A stretch of 44,719 bases of DNA from Neobacillus cucumis (GCF_023715505.1 NZ_JAMBOH010000035.1:1-44719); one strand, 5' to 3'. Positions 1 to 8,762 are shown, counted from the first letter of the stretch. The notes: generated from the sequence alone by a model not told the origin. A program made the numbers and translations.

Positions 1-289
1 GGTCTAATTGTAAATAAATTTCCAAATGGATGGAGCCACCTTTGATTGGGTATTTACTTTTTTGGCTCTAAATAAGAAAGATGACTAAACTGAAAATTAC
101 GACATTTTTAATGCAACACTAGTGAAAAATAACATTAAACTATATATGTAAACATATATGATAAAACATATTGTAAAATATATTATGAAAAAATCTGGCT
201 TACTGTATTCTTCTTATTATGGTCTATGATCCTAAGATGCATGTGGTATTCAGCCGGTTCTGGATAAGGAGTTAATTTTTGAAAAAAAG

Positions 290-308
290 TCCCCCTTTTC
301 ATGGGGGA
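290..308 (-). terminator. terminator-like hairpin, minus strand
   Basis: A six-base stem TCCCCC/GGGGGA (290-295 and 303-308) has an A-run on its left, so on the minus strand it reads as a hairpin followed by a T-run. No minus-strand gene lies next to it. The rest of 1-395 is AT-rich and holds no gene I can recognise. Confidence 0.4.
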
Positions 309-395
309 TTTCCTATGGGGCTAGAATCTTGTTGTACTAATAATATACCCTTCCCTTAATAATAGTATGAAGGGATTATGTAAGATGGGATAAAT

Positions 396-587
396 TTGTC
401 TGATTCAATTTTTAAAATTAATCTCATTTCACGGACGCTGTTTTCAGGGGTAGTGGCACTTGCCTTTCTTTTCAGTGGTCCAGTTGCAATTGGGCCCCTA
501 ATTATAGTCGTTTCGCTGGGGCCGATTGTCGCGTTCTTTTACCCACGGATGGAGCATCTTTTTCTGAGATTAAACTATAAAAGTTAG
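396..587 (+). CDS. small membrane ORF, possible C-terminal fragment of a YczE/YitT-like protein
   Basis: This 63-residue hydrophobic ORF opens with TTG and has no clear ribosome binding site. It shows two probable membrane helices. The pattern GPVAIGPLIIVVSLGPIVAFF resembles in style the last helix of YczE/YyaS-type membrane proteins (glycines and GP pairs), which are about 200 residues long, so it is probably a 3' remnant. It could also be a chance hydrophobic ORF. No neighbour supports a function. Confidence 0.3.
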   Translation: MSDSIFKINLISRTLFSGVVALAFLFSGPVAIGPLIIVVSLGPIVAFFYPRMEHLFLRLNYKS

Positions 588-700
588 ATTGTTATTAAAA
601 CAATAAATAGAGAAGGATAAAAATATCATGAAAAAACCCTATATAGAAAACAGTGGAAATCGGTTGGTTCTAACTTAATGATACAGAATAATTAAATTTT

Positions 701-719
701 TCCTGCAGGTTCTGCAGGA
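701..719. promoter_or_regulatory. 8-bp perfect inverted repeat upstream of the MFS gene
   Basis: TCCTGCAG, a 3-nt spacer and CTGCAGGA form a perfect dyad within the otherwise featureless 588-889 gap. A TATAAT-like hexamer follows at 742-747. The position about 170 nt upstream of the importer suits an operator, but no second copy was seen in the window. Confidence 0.35.
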
Positions 720-889
720 TACAAATTGATTAAATTTTCTGTATAATCAATTTACAACTAAGTCATAGTAGAAAAAAGGAGGTATGAATCTAAAATAGTT
801 GTTCTAATAGAAAAAGAAAGGTCATGAGAGGTTTGTTAAGAAATGGGGGTAGCCTTGCCCGCAATTGGAATCTATCGGAGGTGTAAATA

Positions 890-2245
890 TTGTCTAGCAT
901 TCATGCAAATGAAATCTCACAAAAAAAAATGTCAAGAAGGGCACTAATTGGATCTACCTCTGGTGCGATTATCGAATGGTATGACTTTTCGCTTTATGCT
1001 ACTGCTTCAGCTGTCATTTTTCCAGAACTATTTTTTCCGAATACAGACCCGTTTATCGCAACGATTCTGTCATTCGCTACTTTTGCCTCTGGTTTCTTAG
1101 CAAGACCGATAGGAGCGATTATCTTTGGACATTTTGGGGATCGAATTGGACGAAAGAAAGCATTAATTGTTACCTTATGGATGATGGGTTTGAGCAGTGC
1201 CGCAATGGGATTAATACCAGGCTATGACACGATTGGAATATGGGCTCCCATCTTGCTTGTGTTGATGAGATTAATTCAAGGAATAGGCGTTGGAGGCGAA
1301 TGGGCAGGAGCTATCCTATTATCAATGGAATGGGGAAAGAAAAAGCAGCAAGGATTTATGGCTAGTATCCCAAATGCTGGAGTAGGAGCGGGGATGTTAC
1401 TTTCTTCTGCGATAATAGGGTTGTTTATTACTCTAGGTGGGGACAATTTCTACGTATGGGGATGGAGAATTCCGTTCTTAGCTAGTTTATTGCTATTAGT
1501 GGCAGGGCTTATTATTCGCTCAAAGATCGATGAAACACCATCCTTCCGCAAAGTTCAAGATGGCGAAAGTGTTTCAAAACTGCCAATTCTAGATGTTATG
1601 AAAAAACATCCAAAACAGATACTTTATTCAGCATTAGTTAAATTAGCTGAACATACGCCGTTTGCTATCTATACAACATTCTTGATTAATTACAGTATTA
1701 ATAATTATCATGTGAGTTCGTCCTTTATGGTCAATGCGAATACCGGAGCAAGCTTCTTATTATGTATTTTCATCCCGCTCTTTGGCTACCTTTCTGATAA
1801 GGTTGGAATTAAACGTATGTCTAGGATGGGGATCGCTGCCACACTGATTTGGGGATTTGTATTTGTAGGGTTAGTCAATACAGGTGTACATGCTCTCATC
1901 GCAGCTGCTATGATTATTTCTATGGTTCCATTTTGTATGCAGACAGGTGCACTTCCTGCTTTAGCTTCACAGGCATTCCCTGCCCGGTTACGCTATAGCG
2001 GTGCTTCACTAGGTACGCAAATCCCTGCCATCTTTGCAGGAGGGATTGCTCCAATGGTTTGTACGTATTTGATACAGGAAACAGGTACAATTTGGTCACT
2101 TGGAATTTATATCGCGGTTGTGTCTATTCTTGGCCTGATTGGTACATACAAACTTAAGAATCTAGCAACTGAACAGGAAGGTACAGTAAGTGCAGGCCGT
2201 GAAAGTGGATTGATCGTAAAAACTCCGGAAGATTTAAAAGCATAA
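890..2245 (+). CDS. MFS transporter, metabolite:H+ symporter (MHS) type
   Basis: A 451-residue, 12-helix major facilitator. The N-terminal IEWYDF (28-33) and the loop motif GHFGDRIGRKK (80-90) are typical of the MHS branch (ProP, ShiA, KgtP, and importers of aromatic and dicarboxylic acids). It probably takes up an organic acid by proton symport at the cytoplasmic membrane. The start is TTG at 890, fixed by GGAGGT at 878-883. It is monocistronic: it ends in a strong terminator and faces the convergent regulator gene. The aromatic-catabolic neighbourhood suggests it imports the substrate of that pathway, but the exact substrate cannot be read from the sequence. Confidence 0.85.
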   Translation: MSSIHANEISQKKMSRRALIGSTSGAIIEWYDFSLYATASAVIFPELFFPNTDPFIATILSFATFASGFLARPIGAIIFGHFGDRIGRKKALIVTLWMMGLSSAAMGLIPGYDTIGIWAPILLVLMRLIQGIGVGGEWAGAILLSMEWGKKKQQGFMASIPNAGVGAGMLLSSAIIGLFITLGGDNFYVWGWRIPFLASLLLLVAGLIIRSKIDETPSFRKVQDGESVSKLPILDVMKKHPKQILYSALVKLAEHTPFAIYTTFLINYSINNYHVSSSFMVNANTGASFLLCIFIPLFGYLSDKVGIKRMSRMGIAATLIWGFVFVGLVNTGVHALIAAAMIISMVPFCMQTGALPALASQAFPARLRYSGASLGTQIPAIFAGGIAPMVCTYLIQETGTIWSLGIYIAVVSILGLIGTYKLKNLATEQEGTVSAGRESGLIVKTPEDLKA

Positions 2246-2287
2246 TAGTTGTTTTAAAAACAGGCTTCTTTATGAAATGGTAAAGAA

Positions 2288-2321
2288 ATGTCCTTCATCA
2301 AACGATGAAGGACATTTTTTT
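2288..2321 (+). terminator. rho-independent terminator after the MFS gene
   Basis: An 11-bp perfect stem (TGTCCTTCATC with GATGAAGGACA), an AAAC loop and a run of seven T. It lies between convergent genes and may act on both strands. Confidence 0.92.
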
Positions 2322-2349
2322 ATAGGATTCGGTCTAATGAGAGGAAAAA

Positions 2350-4314
2350 TTAATATTCTATCGTATCTTCCTCATGCTCCAGTAAGCTGTCAGGCAGTTT
2401 TCCAAAAGCAACATATATATCTAAGGCCATTTGTACCTCACGTCGTGTAGCGGAATCCATCATATCAATGTTAAATCTATCTTTTAAATTCGCAAGGCGG
2501 TAACGCATGCCGCCAATGGACAGGTTAAGGATGCGGGCGGTTTTATGCAAATTGCATTCATTATTTAAATAAAAATAAAGGGTTTTCAACAGTTCTGAGG
2601 ACTTCTGAATATCATAGTCATAGATAGAACCTAAAATGTTATCGGCATAGTTCTCTAATTCTTGCGGATTTCTGGCATCTAATAAAATGGAAATATGTCC
2701 AATCGCCGAGAATAAGAACACTTGCTGTTTTTGCTTATTGATTTGAGCAATTTCTAATGCCTTTTTAGCTTGTTTGTAACCTTCGTGAGTTCTATGAATA
2801 CTTGGACATATATTGCTTATTCCAATACGTAGCTGTGCTGAAGGTAATTTCTGCTTTACTTCTTTTAATATGTATATCACGAATTTTTCTTCGCTCATAT
2901 GGCAAGCCTTTAATAAATCTACGGAAATAAGTGCTTGAATCTGTCCAAACGAGTGCGAGATTAGTATATTTTCTCCTGCAATAGAAGATGAATATTTTCG
3001 AAGGATATTCATAATCACTTCCTTTTCATCATTTACAAATTCATCTTTTGGCAAATCAAAGGATTGATTTTGTAAGTGAAAAATAAACACATAATGAGGT
3101 TTGTTAATCTTATAGCCTAGTAAAGATAATTTTTTCGTAATGTTAGCATCTAAATTTGGCTTTAGTAAGACCTCGTCTAATAGTTCTCCTTTCATTCGCT
3201 GCTCTGTATCAATAGCGGTTTTTTCATTTAGAATGTGCAGTGCACAAATATTTGCTGCCCGCTCGGCAAAAGAAGACTCTAGTTCTTCCATTTCTTTTGA
3301 GTTTTTAATGATTGAAATATAACCATATACACGGTTTTGTACGATAATCGGTGTAATTAACGGATAGTAAGAGAATCCTTGTTCCTTTAAAAAATTTAGT
3401 TGGATAGTAGTGGCTCGCTGTTGTAACATCTCATTGATTTTATCCTTGTCTGATGAGTGAAGATGTACCTTGTTCTCGATAATGTTTTTTAAAGAATAAT
3501 CTAATATATCCCCATATTCTGACAGGGTTTCAAAATCCTTGTTGGATATAACAATGCCGCATTTCAAGCTGCGTCCAAGTGTCTGGGCGATTGAGTCAAG
3601 CCCTTTTCCTTGTAAGACAATTTCTGTCAATTGGTTGCTTAACAAATTCATTCGTTTTAATATTTCCCTTTGTCTTTCGATTCGTTTATGTGCTTGATCC
3701 AGTTCGTCTCCAATATCTTCACGTTCGTAATCAACCAATTCAGGTGAAATATCATCTCCCCAAAGATCCAATGTTTTTCCGATAAAATGGCAATTAGGAT
3801 CCCCTTTTCCGATACACTCAACTTCTTTAAATACTACTCTTTTGCCTAATGAGGTGCTGCAGTAGCCGCTTGCATATCCTTCTAAAAAGTAGCAGACAGG
3901 TTCGGAATGAGTGGGGAAGTGCTGCAAATATTGTTTCGCTTCATAAGAATCATGCCAAAACCCTTCCACATCAAGTTCTTTTTTATCAGCATCGATATGA
4001 ACCTTTATGGGAACCGATGATGAACGTCCCGAGAGGTTATGCATCGTGACTCCGCCCATAATCCATTCTTTCTGATTTTCCCAATTAAACATATCCTTCA
4101 GTATTAAGGCTTCATGCCTTCCGCATTGATATCCATAACGTAAAAGAAAGCGTTTGGCTCTTTCAATTCCTAGAGCTAAAACTAAATCTTTGATTAACGC
4201 TCCCCAAGCATCTGCGCTTGAAATAAACATTCGATGAGACTGAAGAAAGTTGCCCTTCTCAGTGTTTGCTTTAAATAAATCACTCAAGGTAATTGTGTTT
4301 GCTTTTATCGCCAT
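2350..4314 (-). CDS. aromatic-responsive regulator: XylR-N/V4R sensor, GAF-like middle, PucR-type HTH
   Basis: A 654-residue regulator. Residues 10-110 resemble the XylR/DmpR effector domain. Residues 139-186 are a V4R domain with the hallmark EGYASGYCS and EVECIGKGDPNCHF, which in this family bind effectors and Zn. A coiled linker (about 205-225) and a GAF-like region follow. The C-terminus (about 575-640) is a PucR/CdaR-type HTH (KTARILNLSIGGMRYRL). There is no sigma-54 AAA+ module, unlike XylR or DmpR, so it should act on ordinary sigma-A promoters. ATG at 4314 is preceded by TTGGAGGG. It is divergent from the thiolase operon across a 250-nt region that carries the shared 27-nt motif. Inferred role: the effector-controlled activator of this catabolic island. 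Confidence 0.8.
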   Translation of the reverse strand: MAIKANTITLSDLFKANTEKGNFLQSHRMFISSADAWGALIKDLVLALGIERAKRFLLRYGYQCGRHEALILKDMFNWENQKEWIMGGVTMHNLSGRSSSVPIKVHIDADKKELDVEGFWHDSYEAKQYLQHFPTHSEPVCYFLEGYASGYCSTSLGKRVVFKEVECIGKGDPNCHFIGKTLDLWGDDISPELVDYEREDIGDELDQAHKRIERQREILKRMNLLSNQLTEIVLQGKGLDSIAQTLGRSLKCGIVISNKDFETLSEYGDILDYSLKNIIENKVHLHSSDKDKINEMLQQRATTIQLNFLKEQGFSYYPLITPIIVQNRVYGYISIIKNSKEMEELESSFAERAANICALHILNEKTAIDTEQRMKGELLDEVLLKPNLDANITKKLSLLGYKINKPHYVFIFHLQNQSFDLPKDEFVNDEKEVIMNILRKYSSSIAGENILISHSFGQIQALISVDLLKACHMSEEKFVIYILKEVKQKLPSAQLRIGISNICPSIHRTHEGYKQAKKALEIAQINKQKQQVFLFSAIGHISILLDARNPQELENYADNILGSIYDYDIQKSSELLKTLYFYLNNECNLHKTARILNLSIGGMRYRLANLKDRFNIDMMDSATRREVQMALDIYVAFGKLPDSLLEHEEDTIEY

Positions 4315-4389
4315 TTTTTACCCTCCAATACGAATAGATGATTGATTATTATACTATCATAATCGGATTGAATTTTCTAAAAATTAATA

Positions 4390-4416
4390 ACTGTACATTT
4401 CGGCTGTAAAAATGAA
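4390..4416 (+). promoter_or_regulatory. conserved 27-nt element, copy 1 (thiolase operon)
   Basis: The element has the pattern ACTGTA-2nt-TTTCGG-1nt-TGTA-1nt-AAATGAA. It matches 23 of 27 positions of the copy at 11962-11988, and all four differences are transitions. A second block (4481-4506, containing AATTTTCTGA and TTTTCGG) is also matched at 12057-12082, so spacing is conserved to within about 4 nt. It is a candidate binding site of the divergent V4R-PucR regulator plus a shared core promoter. Confidence 0.6.
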
Positions 4417-4564
4417 TTTTTCCTACCTAATCGTAAATTGTTTCAGGTTCCTTATCTAAATAAAATATTAATATAGATTTAATTTTCTGAATAGTTTTTC
4501 GGCATACGATAGAAACGGCAAGAATAAATGAAGTTTTTCATTTAAACGTAAAGGGGAATAAAAG

Positions 4565-5743
4565 ATGAGACGTTCATTAAGTGATCAAGTGTGCATTGTC
4601 GGAGTAGGTGAAACGAACTTTGTAAGGGGTACAGATAAGTCATTAACACAATTATTAACGGAAGCAGCGGTGAACGCTTGTCAAGATGCCGGGATTCATC
4701 CTTCTGAGATTGATGGTGTCATTAATCCATGGAGATATAATGTCCGCTGTGAAGATTTGGTTGCAGGTTTAGGAATAAAAGAACTTAAGTTCAGCGGCAG
4801 AAGTGAAATGGGAGGAGCCAGTGCGATTGCCGCGATTCAGCAGGCTGCTCTTGCTGTAGAACATGGTGTAGCAGAATATGTGGTTGTCACTACAGGGCAA
4901 AAAGGATTTTCAGGACCGAGATTAGGAGGAACGGATCCGAGAATACTAGACTTTAATAATACAATTATGCCAAATCCAGAGTATCGGGATAATATGGAAT
5001 ACCCATATGGATTAATGGTTCCGATGCAGTATTTCTCTCTTCATGCGAACCGCTGGTTTTACCAATATAATCCAGACCCAATCGGCATGCAAATTGTGGC
5101 AATGACGTGCCGGGAGCATGCTCATAATAACAATAACGCCTATATGAAAGGGAGAGTGATGACAGAGGAAGACTATCAAAACTCCCCGATGCTGGTTACT
5201 CCTTTCCGATTATTCGATTGTTCTTTAGAGGTAGATGGTGCTGGCGCTGTCATTGTCACATCTAAACGCAATGCCCACCGTTTCAAAAAGCCAATATATA
5301 TTGCCGGCATAGCAGAAGGTCATCCGAATCAGCCTGATGATATGCCAACGCGTCCTGACATTTTGGATATGGGAATTAAATATGCGGCACCAAGAGCTTT
5401 TGAAATGGCCGGAATCTCAAGAGATGAGATCGATTTTGCTGAAATCTATGACTGCTTTACGTTTATCGTCTTACGACAAATTGAAGAAATGGGCTTTTGT
5501 GAAAGAGGTGAAGCGCCAGAGTTTGTCAAAAATGGACGAATTACGTATGGCGGACAATTGCCGATTAATACACATGGCGGCTTATTATCACAGGCACATA
5601 TTGTCGGAATTAATCATGTGGTAGAAGCGGTCCATCAGTTACGAGGCGAAGCAGGAACTGCACAGGTACAGGATGCAAAAATAGGGTTAGTGACTGGATA
5701 TGGCGATATGGGTGACGGATCCATTGCCATTTTACACAATTAA
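4565..5743 (+). CDS. thiolase-like (lipid-transfer/SCPx family) protein lacking the nucleophilic Cys
   Basis: A 392-residue thiolase-fold protein of the SCP2-thiolase/lipid-transfer branch. Conserved family features are IVGVGETNF at the N-terminus, EIYDCFT near 298-304 and NTHGG with His337. The position of the acyl-carrying Cys reads GRSEMGGASA (78-87), with no Cys, and the C-terminal CxG is replaced by GYGDMGDGS. This resembles Ltp2-type enzymes, which use this fold for CoA-ester retro-aldol cleavage with a DUF35 partner, and the thiolase BbsB. It is the first gene of the operon; the DUF35 gene starts 23 nt downstream. Start ATG 4565, with AAGGGG upstream. Inferred: C-C bond cleavage of an acyl-CoA, as aldolase or atypical thiolase. 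Confidence 0.8.
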   Translation: MRRSLSDQVCIVGVGETNFVRGTDKSLTQLLTEAAVNACQDAGIHPSEIDGVINPWRYNVRCEDLVAGLGIKELKFSGRSEMGGASAIAAIQQAALAVEHGVAEYVVVTTGQKGFSGPRLGGTDPRILDFNNTIMPNPEYRDNMEYPYGLMVPMQYFSLHANRWFYQYNPDPIGMQIVAMTCREHAHNNNNAYMKGRVMTEEDYQNSPMLVTPFRLFDCSLEVDGAGAVIVTSKRNAHRFKKPIYIAGIAEGHPNQPDDMPTRPDILDMGIKYAAPRAFEMAGISRDEIDFAEIYDCFTFIVLRQIEEMGFCERGEAPEFVKNGRITYGGQLPINTHGGLLSQAHIVGINHVVEAVHQLRGEAGTAQVQDAKIGLVTGYGDMGDGSIAILHN

Positions 5744-5766
5744 TTTTTTGAAAGAGGGGTTGTCAT

Positions 5767-6222
5767 ATGAATCAAGTAGAAATGCAGATTATTAGACCAT
5801 TACCAAATAGAGATTCTGATTGGTCACGTGATTGGAATTTATATAAACCTTTTTGGGAAGGAACAAAAGAAGGAAAGTTACTTGTTCAGGAATGTACCGC
5901 TACCGAAAAGAAAATATGGCCGCCGAGATTTTTATCGCCGCATGAACCTGGCGCTGAGGTAAGGTGGGTTGAGGTAGGGAGGACAAGAGGGGTTATTTAC
6001 ACGTTTAATATTGTTCATCGATCCTTTTATCCATATTTTAATGATCAGGTTCCATATGCTCTTGTTGTAGTGGATGTAGGAGACGGAGTCAGATTTCTTG
6101 GCAATACCGTTGGAATGGACCCTACAAAAGTAAAAATAGGTATGGAAATGGAAGCGGTGTTTGAAAAAGTGGATGATGAAGTGACGTTGGTTCAATGGAA
6201 GCCTGTGAATGGAGGGTATTAA
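5767..6222 (+). CDS. DUF35/OB-fold partner protein (ChsH2/BbsA-like) with degenerate zinc ribbon
   Basis: A 151-residue protein with the DUF35 layout: N-terminal helices, a rubredoxin-like ribbon position (about 37-60), then an OB fold containing GVIYTFNIVHRSF and PYALVVVDVGDG. In most members the ribbon carries four Cys (CxxC...CxxC). Here only Cys43 remains in KLLVQECTATEKKIWPPRF, so zinc binding is probably lost. In known pairs such as ChsH2 with Ltp2, and BbsA with BbsB, it is needed for activity of the thiolase-fold subunit, and that is the likely role here. RBS is GAGGGGT; the next gene begins 1 nt after its stop, so translation is coupled. Confidence 0.8.
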   Translation: MNQVEMQIIRPLPNRDSDWSRDWNLYKPFWEGTKEGKLLVQECTATEKKIWPPRFLSPHEPGAEVRWVEVGRTRGVIYTFNIVHRSFYPYFNDQVPYALVVVDVGDGVRFLGNTVGMDPTKVKIGMEMEAVFEKVDDEVTLVQWKPVNGGY

Positions 6223-6223
6223 C

Positions 6224-7540
6224 ATGAACATCCAACAGGATCTCTTAACTGGTATCAGAGTTCTTGATTTTACCTGGAGTGTTTCTGGTTCGACGACAAC
6301 AAGAATTCTAGCAGCCATGGGGGCAGAGGTCATTAAGGTAGAATGGCCAAAGACACCTGATATGATGCGGTTTTCCATGTATGCCAAGGAGGATGAACCT
6401 GGCTTGGATAACGGTGCGTTTTTTAACAGTTTAAATGTTGGAAAAAGAAGCTTTACCATTAATATCAAATCCGCTGAAGGCATGAATATTGTGAAAGATT
6501 TAATTCGAAAGTCAGATGTTATTACAGAAAACTTTAGTGCTGGCGTTTTTGAAAAATGGGGATTGGATTATGACTCTTTGAAAGAAATAAATGAAGGAAT
6601 TATTTATATGAGTATTTCCGGATTAGGCCATACCGGAAGACAAAAAAATTATGGGACATGGGGTCCGACAGCTGCCGCTCTTTCAGGCATGACTTATATC
6701 TCCGGCTTGCCTGATACACATCCAAGCGGCTGGGGCTATTCGATTTTGGATATTGTTGCCGGATATACAGGTGCCTTTTCCGTCTTAACGGCATTGTTCC
6801 ATAAAAAACGAACAGGGGAAGGTCAATATATTGATATCTCTCAAGTAGAAACCGCATTGCCTTTGGTTGGTACCAATTTATTAAATTATTTTGTTAATGG
6901 CCGTTCCTCACATCCAACCGGTAATCGTTCTGTCCTTTCAGCTGATTTTAACAAAATCGACTTTAGAGGACCTGCTGCTTGTCCGCAAAACACTTACCGT
7001 TGTGCGGGTGATGACGCGAATGATTATTGTGTGATCGCCATTTACGATAACAATGAATGGGAAAGATTTAAAGCGGCAATCGGCCAGCCGGAATGGGTGA
7101 ATGATGAGAGATTTGCAGACCTCAATGGGCGTATTCAACATCAGGATGAGTTAGATCAGTTTATTGAAGAGTATACAAGCAGGTTTACGAAATATGAAAT
7201 CATGGAGAAATTACAGAAATATGACCTGGTTGCCGCCGCGGTTCAACAAAATGAAGATATCATTGAAACGGACGCTCAATTACAGTTTAGAGGCCTGTTT
7301 GAACCTATTAACCATCCACTTTTAGGTGAAAGATTAGTAGAAGGTATTCCGATTAAAATGTCCGAATCCTCTCCTTATATTCATAAATCTGCTCCATTAA
7401 TGGGAGAAGACAATGATTATGTATTAAAAGAAATCCTGCATTTTTCAGATAAGGAAATAGAACTGATGCATGATCATGGCGTCTTTTGGCCATTGGATAT
7501 GTCAAAGGATTCGTTTAAAGCAGTAAGGCCATTATGGTAA
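6224..7540 (+). CDS. class III (CaiB/BaiF) CoA-transferase, catalytic subunit
   Basis: A 438-residue family III CoA-transferase. The N-terminus (GIRVLDFTWSVSGSTTTRILAAMG.) binds the CoA nucleotide. The catalytic Asp is seen as Asp176 in GYSILDIVAG, followed by the family GQYIDIS. The enzyme moves CoA from a donor acyl-CoA (often succinyl-CoA) to a carboxylic acid through an aspartyl-CoA thioester. I chose ATG 6224 over the in-frame ATG at 6209 because GGAGGG (6211-6216) lies 7 nt upstream of it. It is followed after 13 nt by a second, non-identical CoA-transferase, which suggests a heteromeric enzyme like BbsEF. The substrate is unknown, presumably the acid imported by the MFS protein. Confidence 0.85.
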   Translation: MNIQQDLLTGIRVLDFTWSVSGSTTTRILAAMGAEVIKVEWPKTPDMMRFSMYAKEDEPGLDNGAFFNSLNVGKRSFTINIKSAEGMNIVKDLIRKSDVITENFSAGVFEKWGLDYDSLKEINEGIIYMSISGLGHTGRQKNYGTWGPTAAALSGMTYISGLPDTHPSGWGYSILDIVAGYTGAFSVLTALFHKKRTGEGQYIDISQVETALPLVGTNLLNYFVNGRSSHPTGNRSVLSADFNKIDFRGPAACPQNTYRCAGDDANDYCVIAIYDNNEWERFKAAIGQPEWVNDERFADLNGRIQHQDELDQFIEEYTSRFTKYEIMEKLQKYDLVAAAVQQNEDIIETDAQLQFRGLFEPINHPLLGERLVEGIPIKMSESSPYIHKSAPLMGEDNDYVLKEILHFSDKEIELMHDHGVFWPLDMSKDSFKAVRPLW

Positions 7541-7553
7541 AAGGAAGGAGGAA

Positions 7554-8762
7554 ATGATGGTGGAGAAGGCAGCTTTAAAAGGAATAAGGATACTTGAGAT
7601 AGGAGATCAATTCACTCAATTTGCCGGAAAGCTGTTGGCAGATATGGGAGCAGAAGTGATCAAGGTGGAACCGAAGGAGGGTGTGCCCTCAAGAAAGATA
7701 GGCCCATTTTACAAGGATATTCCTGATAAAAATGGAAGCCTGTATTTCTGGAATTACAATACATCCAAAAAGTCGATTACCTTAGATATCACGACAAAGG
7801 AAGGGCAGGAAACAATTGTCCGGTTACTAACTCAGACAGATGTAATTCTTGAAGGCAATAAACCAGGTCAGATGAAAGAATGGGGCTTGGATTATCATAC
7901 CTTATCAAAAGAATTTCCCAAACTGGTATATTGCTCTGTTACCCCTTTTGGCCAGGAAGGACCATGGAGTCAATACCAATCATCTGACATTGTCCAATTA
8001 GCTCTCGGCGGTATAATGGCTGTCACCGGGTACGATGATGTACCTGATGCTCCTCCTATTGCCCCAACCGGTGGACAATCCTACCATCTTGCAGGATATT
8101 TTGCCGCGATGGGGATTGTAAGTGCTTTACTATATCGGGATTTTAAAAATCAAGGGCAATTCATCGATATATCCGTACATGATTGTGTGACTGTCTCTAC
8201 TGAGATGTCTCTGCCTTATTGGATTTATCAAAAAGAACATGTCATCCGTCAAACAGGCCGGCATGCCCTGCCTAATCGCTCAGTGCGCTGGAATCTCAAA
8301 TGTAAGGATGGAAAATATATTCTCGTTTTAAATACTTATTTGGATGTAAAGAGATGGAAAAGCTTGGTTTCTTGGCTGTCATCGAATCAGCTTGAAGAGG
8401 ATTTGGGAGACGAAAGATATGTAAATGATCGGTTCCGTGCTGAAAGAATGGAGCATGTAACAGATGTATTAGAGCGTTTTTGTATTCAATTTGAATCAGA
8501 CTATATATATCATACTGCACAGAGTATCGGCCTTCCTTGGGCACCGGTTCGCGCACCGGAAGATATGATTCATGATCAACATTTAGCTGAAGATCGACAG
8601 GTCTTTGAATCCGTTTATCATCCTGAAGTAAACGAATGGTTTACCTATCCGGGTCCGCCATATAAATTTCATGAGACTCCTGGGAGTATCACACGACCTC
8701 CATTAGTAGGGGAACATAATGAAGAATTGCTATCAAATTTAAAAACGAATCTTACTAACTAG
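7554..8762 (+). CDS. class III (CaiB/BaiF) CoA-transferase, second subunit without the catalytic Asp
   Basis: A 402-residue family III CoA-transferase: ILEIGDQFTQFAGKLLADMG at the N-terminus, and GQFIDISVHD matching its neighbour. Aligned on the shared AGY and GQ.IDIS blocks, the catalytic Asp position is occupied by Tyr177 (QSYHLAGY; His178 is adjacent). It is therefore probably a non-catalytic or structural partner of the upstream subunit. AGGAGG (7546-7551) is very close to ATG 7554, so ATG 7557 or GTG 7560 are equally possible starts. It is the last gene of the four-gene operon; an inverted repeat follows at 8826-8861. Confidence 0.82.
   Translation: MMVEKAALKGIRILEIGDQFTQFAGKLLADMGAEVIKVEPKEGVPSRKIGPFYKDIPDKNGSLYFWNYNTSKKSITLDITTKEGQETIVRLLTQTDVILEGNKPGQMKEWGLDYHTLSKEFPKLVYCSVTPFGQEGPWSQYQSSDIVQLALGGIMAVTGYDDVPDAPPIAPTGGQSYHLAGYFAAMGIVSALLYRDFKNQGQFIDISVHDCVTVSTEMSLPYWIYQKEHVIRQTGRHALPNRSVRWNLKCKDGKYILVLNTYLDVKRWKSLVSWLSSNQLEEDLGDERYVNDRFRAERMEHVTDVLERFCIQFESDYIYHTAQSIGLPWAPVRAPEDMIHDQHLAEDRQVFESVYHPEVNEWFTYPGPPYKFHETPGSITRPPLVGEHNEELLSNLKTNLTN

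Noticed and set aside
701..719. Idea that the TCCTGCAG dyad is a third copy of the shared 27-nt element
   Set aside because: Apart from a nearby AATTTTCTG word there is no match to the ACTGTA..TTTCGG pattern.
5932..6483. 183-codon minus-strand ORF over the DUF35 and CoA-transferase genes
   Set aside because: It is the antisense shadow of two well-supported overlapping genes, has no ribosome site and resembles nothing.
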